From NCBI RefSeq assembly GCF_900156605.1, contig NZ_FTOA01000002.1, positions 310,001-374,000 on the forward strand: 64,000 nt of DNA. Reading direction: 5' to 3'. This DNA is from Insolitispirillum peregrinum (GTDB taxonomy: Bacteria > Pseudomonadota > Alphaproteobacteria > Rhodospirillales > Rhodospirillaceae). Both the position numbers and the translations under genes were made by a program. Every line of letters begins with the position of its first letter. The first letter of the stretch is position 1. This document shows positions 60,942 to 64,000 of this stretch, one piece after another. The notes under the pieces were generated by a model, which did no database searches, was not told where the DNA came from, and worked only from the letters and a program-made list of their open reading frames with translations.

Positions 60942-63932
60942 ATGTCGCTCTATACCATCTCTCCCCGTTTGTCCTTTGGCGATACCCTGGCTGCGGGGGT
61001 GCTGGCACAGTGCGGCAGTGATCCGCTCGATCTGGCCGGTATTACCTTGCTGTTGCCCAACCGGCGCACCCAGCGCACGGTCCGCGAAGCCTTTCTCCGG
61101 CGGTCGGGTGGTCGGCCCTTGATGCTGCCGCGCCTGCTGGCGCTGGGCGACCTTGACGACGACGAAATGCTGTTCAACGGCTTTCAGGGGTTGGGGTCTG
61201 CCGATGGCGCGGTCGAGGCGCTGGCTCCGGCGATTCCGCCCCTGCGGCGGCGGTTGTTGCTCAGCCGGTTGGTGATGGCCAAGGGCGACGAGACCGGGCG
61301 GCCCTATACCCCTGATCAGGCGTTGCGGCTGGCCGATGAACTGGCCCGCCTGCTTGATCAGGTGCAGACCGCCGACTGTGATCTGGGGCGGCTGGGGACG
61401 CTGGCCCCGGATCGGTATGCGGCGCACTGGACCCGGATTGTCGAGTTTCTGGCGATTGTCGCGCAGGTCTGGCCGACCCTTCTGGAGGCCGAGGGCTGTC
61501 TGGACCCGGCCGACCGGCGTAATCGCCTGCTGCGGGCGCAGGCGGTGGCGTGGCAACAGGTGCCGCCCCACGGGCGGGTGATTGCCGCCGGGATCACCGG
61601 CTCGCTGCCTGCCGCCGCCGAGGTGCTGGCGGTGGTGGCCCGCCTGCCGGGCGGGATGGTGGTGTTGCCGGGGCTGGACCGCGAGATGGACGACGATTCG
61701 TGGCAGGCGCTGGATGACAGTCATCCACAATATGCCCTGAAGACCCTGCTGGCGGTGATCGGCTGCGAGCGGCAGGCGGTGGCCGACTGGCCGCAGACCG
61801 GCGAGGATGATCCATCGCTGGCCGACCCGTCGCGGGTGCGGCTGATTTCGGAAGCGATGCGACCGGCCCAGACCACCCACCGCTGGCGCGATTTGTCGAC
61901 CGGGGCGGCTGCACCGCTGGACGAGCGGGCGACAGCGGGGATCACCCGGCTGGACTGCCCCGACCAGCGGCAAGAGGCTTTGGCGATTGCCCTGCTGATG
62001 CGCCAGACCCTGCAAACCGCCGAACGGACGGCGGCGCTGGTGACGCCTGACCGCGATCTGGCGCGGCGGGTGTCGGCGGAACTGGCCCGCTGGCACATCC
62101 GCGTTGATGACTCGGCGGGCAGGCCGCTGGCGGTAACACCGCCGGGAGCCTTTCTGCGGCTGACGGCGACGATGGTGGCTGAACGCTTTGCGCCGGTGCC
62201 GTTGCTGTCGGTGCTGAAACATCCGCTGGCAGGGGCCGGGCTGGAACCGGCGATCTTCCGCGATGCGGCCCGCCGACTGGAAATGGCCGTCCTGCGCGGG
62301 GTCCGCCCGGGGCCGGGGATTGCCGGGCTGCGGACGGCGCTGCTGGCCTCGGAAGCGGTTGGCGGCGACGATCTGGACGGGCTGGCGATGCTGCTGGACA
62401 CACTGGAGCAGTGCTGTCAGGGCTTCGTTACGCTGATGGAACAGGATGAAGCGTCGTTTGCCGACCTGCTCGAAGCCCACATGCGGCTGGCCGAGGCGCT
62501 GGCAGGGACGGCGGCGATGCCGGGACCGTTGCGCCTGTGGGCCGAAGATGCCGGGGACACGGCGGCGATCTGGGCGCGCGATCTGGGCGATACCGCCAGT
62601 GTGCTGGACACCATCGTTCCGGGGCGCTATCCGGCAGTCCTCGATGGCCTGATGACCGGCACCGGCGTGCGGCAGGAGTTCGGCAACCATCCGCGTCTGG
62701 CCATTCTCGGGCCGATGGAAGCCCGCCTGCGCCATGCCGACCTGCTGATTCTGGGCGGCCTGAACGAAGACGTCTGGCCGCCGCAAACGGCCATCGACCC
62801 GTGGATGAGCCGCCCGATGCGGGGCGAGTTCGGCTTGCCGCAACCGGAACAACGGGTCGGCCATGCCGCCCATGATTTCGCCGCGCTGTTCTGCGCGCCG
62901 CAGGTGGTGCTGACGCGGGCGGAAAAGATCGACGGGACTCCGACGGTGCCGTCGCGCTGGCTGTTGCGGCTCGATACGGTGCTGACCGCTGCCGGACTGC
63001 CCAGGCTGGGCTGTCGGGCACCGTGGCTGTCGTGGGTCAGTCGGCTGGACCAGCCCGACCGCTATGATCTGGGGCGGCGCCCGGCACCCTGTCCGCCGGT
63101 GGCCCTGCGTCCGCGCAAGTTGTCGGTGACGCGGATCGAGACCTGGATGCGCGACCCCTATGCGATCTATGCCCAGTACATTCTGGGATTGCGGGCGTTG
63201 AAGGCGCTCGACGAAGACCCGGGAGCGGGGGATTACGGCACGCTGGTACACCGGGCGCTGGAGCTGTTCCAGCGCCGCTATCCACAGGCTTTGCCCGCCG
63301 ACCCCTATGCGGCGCTGCTGGCCTGTGGCGAACAGGTGTTTGCCGAAACCATCGCTCGCCCGGCGGTGTGGGCCTTCTGGTGGCCACGTTTCGAGCGGCT
63401 GGCGCGCTGGGTGGCGCAGGAAGAAACCGCTCGTCGTCCGCTGGTGCGCGAAACCCATGTTGAGGCCCGTGGCAAGCTGGATCTGGGGGACTTCCTGCTG
63501 ACCGCCACCGCCGACCGTATCGACCTGCTGCAGGATGGCACGCTGGCGATCCTTGATTACAAGACCGGCCAGCCGCCATCGGACAAGGAAGTGCTGGCCG
63601 GGTTTGCGCCGCAGTTGCCGCTGGAGGCGCTGATTGCCCAGAGTGGCGGCTTTGACGGTGTTCCGGGACGACCCGTTTCGGACCTGCAATTCTGGCACCT
63701 GAAGGGCAATACCGACGGCGGCGAGGCGCGCAGCGTCAAAACAAAAGACAAACCGCTGGGTGAGCTGGTGACCGAGGCGCTGGACGGGGTGCGCGGACTG
63801 ATCCGCGCCTTTGATGCCCCCGAGACTCCTTATCTCGCCCGGCCCCATCCTGAACGGGCGCCGAAGTGGTCGGACTATCTGCATCTGGCGCGGGTGCGCG
63901 AATGGTCGGCGGGTGAAGGAGAGAGCGAATGA
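60942..63932 (+). CDS. addB: Double-strand break repair protein AddB
   Basis: Non-motor helicase-like nuclease subunit of the AddAB RecBCD-type complex. 996 residues. The N-terminus has LLLPNRRTQRTVREAFL where the helicase P-loop has degenerated. The middle shows GGLNEDVWPPQTAIDPWMSRPMR, characteristic of alphaproteobacterial AddB. The C-terminal RecB-type nuclease domain has GTLVHRALE (His) and LAILDYKTGQPPS (catalytic D-x-K). ATG 60942 follows AAAGGG. addA starts in an ATGA overlap. Confidence 0.95.
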   Translation: MSLYTISPRLSFGDTLAAGVLAQCGSDPLDLAGITLLLPNRRTQRTVREAFLRRSGGRPLMLPRLLALGDLDDDEMLFNGFQGLGSADGAVEALAPAIPPLRRRLLLSRLVMAKGDETGRPYTPDQALRLADELARLLDQVQTADCDLGRLGTLAPDRYAAHWTRIVEFLAIVAQVWPTLLEAEGCLDPADRRNRLLRAQAVAWQQVPPHGRVIAAGITGSLPAAAEVLAVVARLPGGMVVLPGLDREMDDDSWQALDDSHPQYALKTLLAVIGCERQAVADWPQTGEDDPSLADPSRVRLISEAMRPAQTTHRWRDLSTGAAAPLDERATAGITRLDCPDQRQEALAIALLMRQTLQTAERTAALVTPDRDLARRVSAELARWHIRVDDSAGRPLAVTPPGAFLRLTATMVAERFAPVPLLSVLKHPLAGAGLEPAIFRDAARRLEMAVLRGVRPGPGIAGLRTALLASEAVGGDDLDGLAMLLDTLEQCCQGFVTLMEQDEASFADLLEAHMRLAEALAGTAAMPGPLRLWAEDAGDTAAIWARDLGDTASVLDTIVPGRYPAVLDGLMTGTGVRQEFGNHPRLAILGPMEARLRHADLLILGGLNEDVWPPQTAIDPWMSRPMRGEFGLPQPEQRVGHAAHDFAALFCAPQVVLTRAEKIDGTPTVPSRWLLRLDTVLTAAGLPRLGCRAPWLSWVSRLDQPDRYDLGRRPAPCPPVALRPRKLSVTRIETWMRDPYAIYAQYILGLRALKALDEDPGAGDYGTLVHRALELFQRRYPQALPADPYAALLACGEQVFAETIARPAVWAFWWPRFERLARWVAQEETARRPLVRETHVEARGKLDLGDFLLTATADRIDLLQDGTLAILDYKTGQPPSDKEVLAGFAPQLPLEALIAQSGGFDGVPGRPVSDLQFWHLKGNTDGGEARSVKTKDKPLGELVTEALDGVRGLIRAFDAPETPYLARPHPERAPKWSDYLHLARVREWSAGEGESE

Positions 63933-64000
63933 GTGAGATCATTGCGCAGGCGACCCATAGCCAGCGACAGGCCGCCGATCCCCGTGCCTCGGTGTGGGTG
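63929..64000 (+). CDS. addA: AddA helicase-nuclease, N-terminal fragment (3' end outside window)
   Basis: Only 24 codons are in the window. They encode MSEIIAQATHSQRQAADPRA then SVWV, matching the Q-motif start of AddA (ATxxQRxAADPxxSVWV) just before the Walker A helicase motif. It overlaps the addB stop (ATGA), as usual for addBA operons. Confidence 0.88.
   Translation, partial: MSEIIAQATHSQRQAADPRASVWV

Noticed and set aside
60819-63884. 1021-aa minus-strand ORF opposite murU and addB
   Set aside because: Antisense shadow rich in Gln, Arg, Pro and Gly; addB on the plus strand has recognised nuclease motifs and fits the operon.

Overview
The window is about 65% GC chromosomal DNA from a Gram-negative alphaproteobacterium, most likely a Rhodospirillales member related to Novispirillum, Insolitispirillum or Magnetospirillum. 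The evidence is gene content and order: tsaE-amgK-murU-addB-addA, DUF3576-leuS-lptE-holA, gpmI-envC-ctpA-yibQ-rppH, an IalB-family protein, a Porin_4-type porin and many cyclic-di-GMP-type proteins. The genus call is inference. I see no prophage, intact insertion sequence, CRISPR array or rRNA. There is one tRNA, tRNA-Thr(CGU).

Layout. 1-5.0 kb: the end of ccmB (cytochrome c biogenesis), a threonine aldolase, and a polar amino acid ABC importer (ATPase, binding protein, two permeases). 5.3-7.2 kb: hldE (LPS heptose) with a small I78-type lipoprotein. 7.4-11.6 kb: two tandem paralogues that look like catalytically dead GGDEF/EAL proteins, followed by an ABC-2 exporter. 11.7-14.7 kb: gpsA, a YciI protein, an EVE protein, a Rieske protein and an unknown membrane protein. 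15-17 kb: acs. 17.9-26.3 kb: gpmI, envC, ctpA, a YibQ-type deacetylase, rppH and ldh. 27-31 kb: aldehyde dehydrogenase, alanine dehydrogenase and an acetylpolyamine-deacetylase-like enzyme, suggesting polyamine/amine catabolism. 31.3-35.8 kb: an AraC regulator, a TonB-dependent receptor with a Fur-box-like site, and a lipoprotein esterase, a plausible ferric-siderophore uptake and release locus. 35.8-41.8 kb: a FIST protein and tesA, divergent from an ABC ATPase, methyltransferase and FtsX-type permease set. 42-45 kb: a BI-1 protein, a Nudix protein and a double-hemerythrin protein. 45-50 kb: holA, lptE, leuS and DUF3576. 50.4-55 kb: a porin, tRNA-Thr and a PAS4-GGDEF-EAL protein. 55.4-57.3 kb: a J-domain protein and a GNAT-cNMP-binding fusion. 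57.4-64 kb: ferredoxin-NADP reductase, then tsaE-amgK-murU-addB-addA.

The most striking non-coding signal is a family of about 190-bp repeats (called A here, seven copies). They have terminal inverted repeats around CACAGTACACGACAGT and internal GC-rich hairpins. Five of the seven lie between converging genes, and every convergent gap longer than 100 bp in the window contains one. Two smaller palindromic families (B, three copies; C, five copies) often sit directly beside A copies, forming composite islands. A role as MITE-like elements that also act as bidirectional terminators is my inference.

Other items worth following: the dead GGDEF/EAL pair, of which only the first carries a C-terminal cysteine cluster; the GNAT-cNMP fusion; the tesA/ABC divergent pair sharing one CATG for both start codons; and the unusual J-domain protein.
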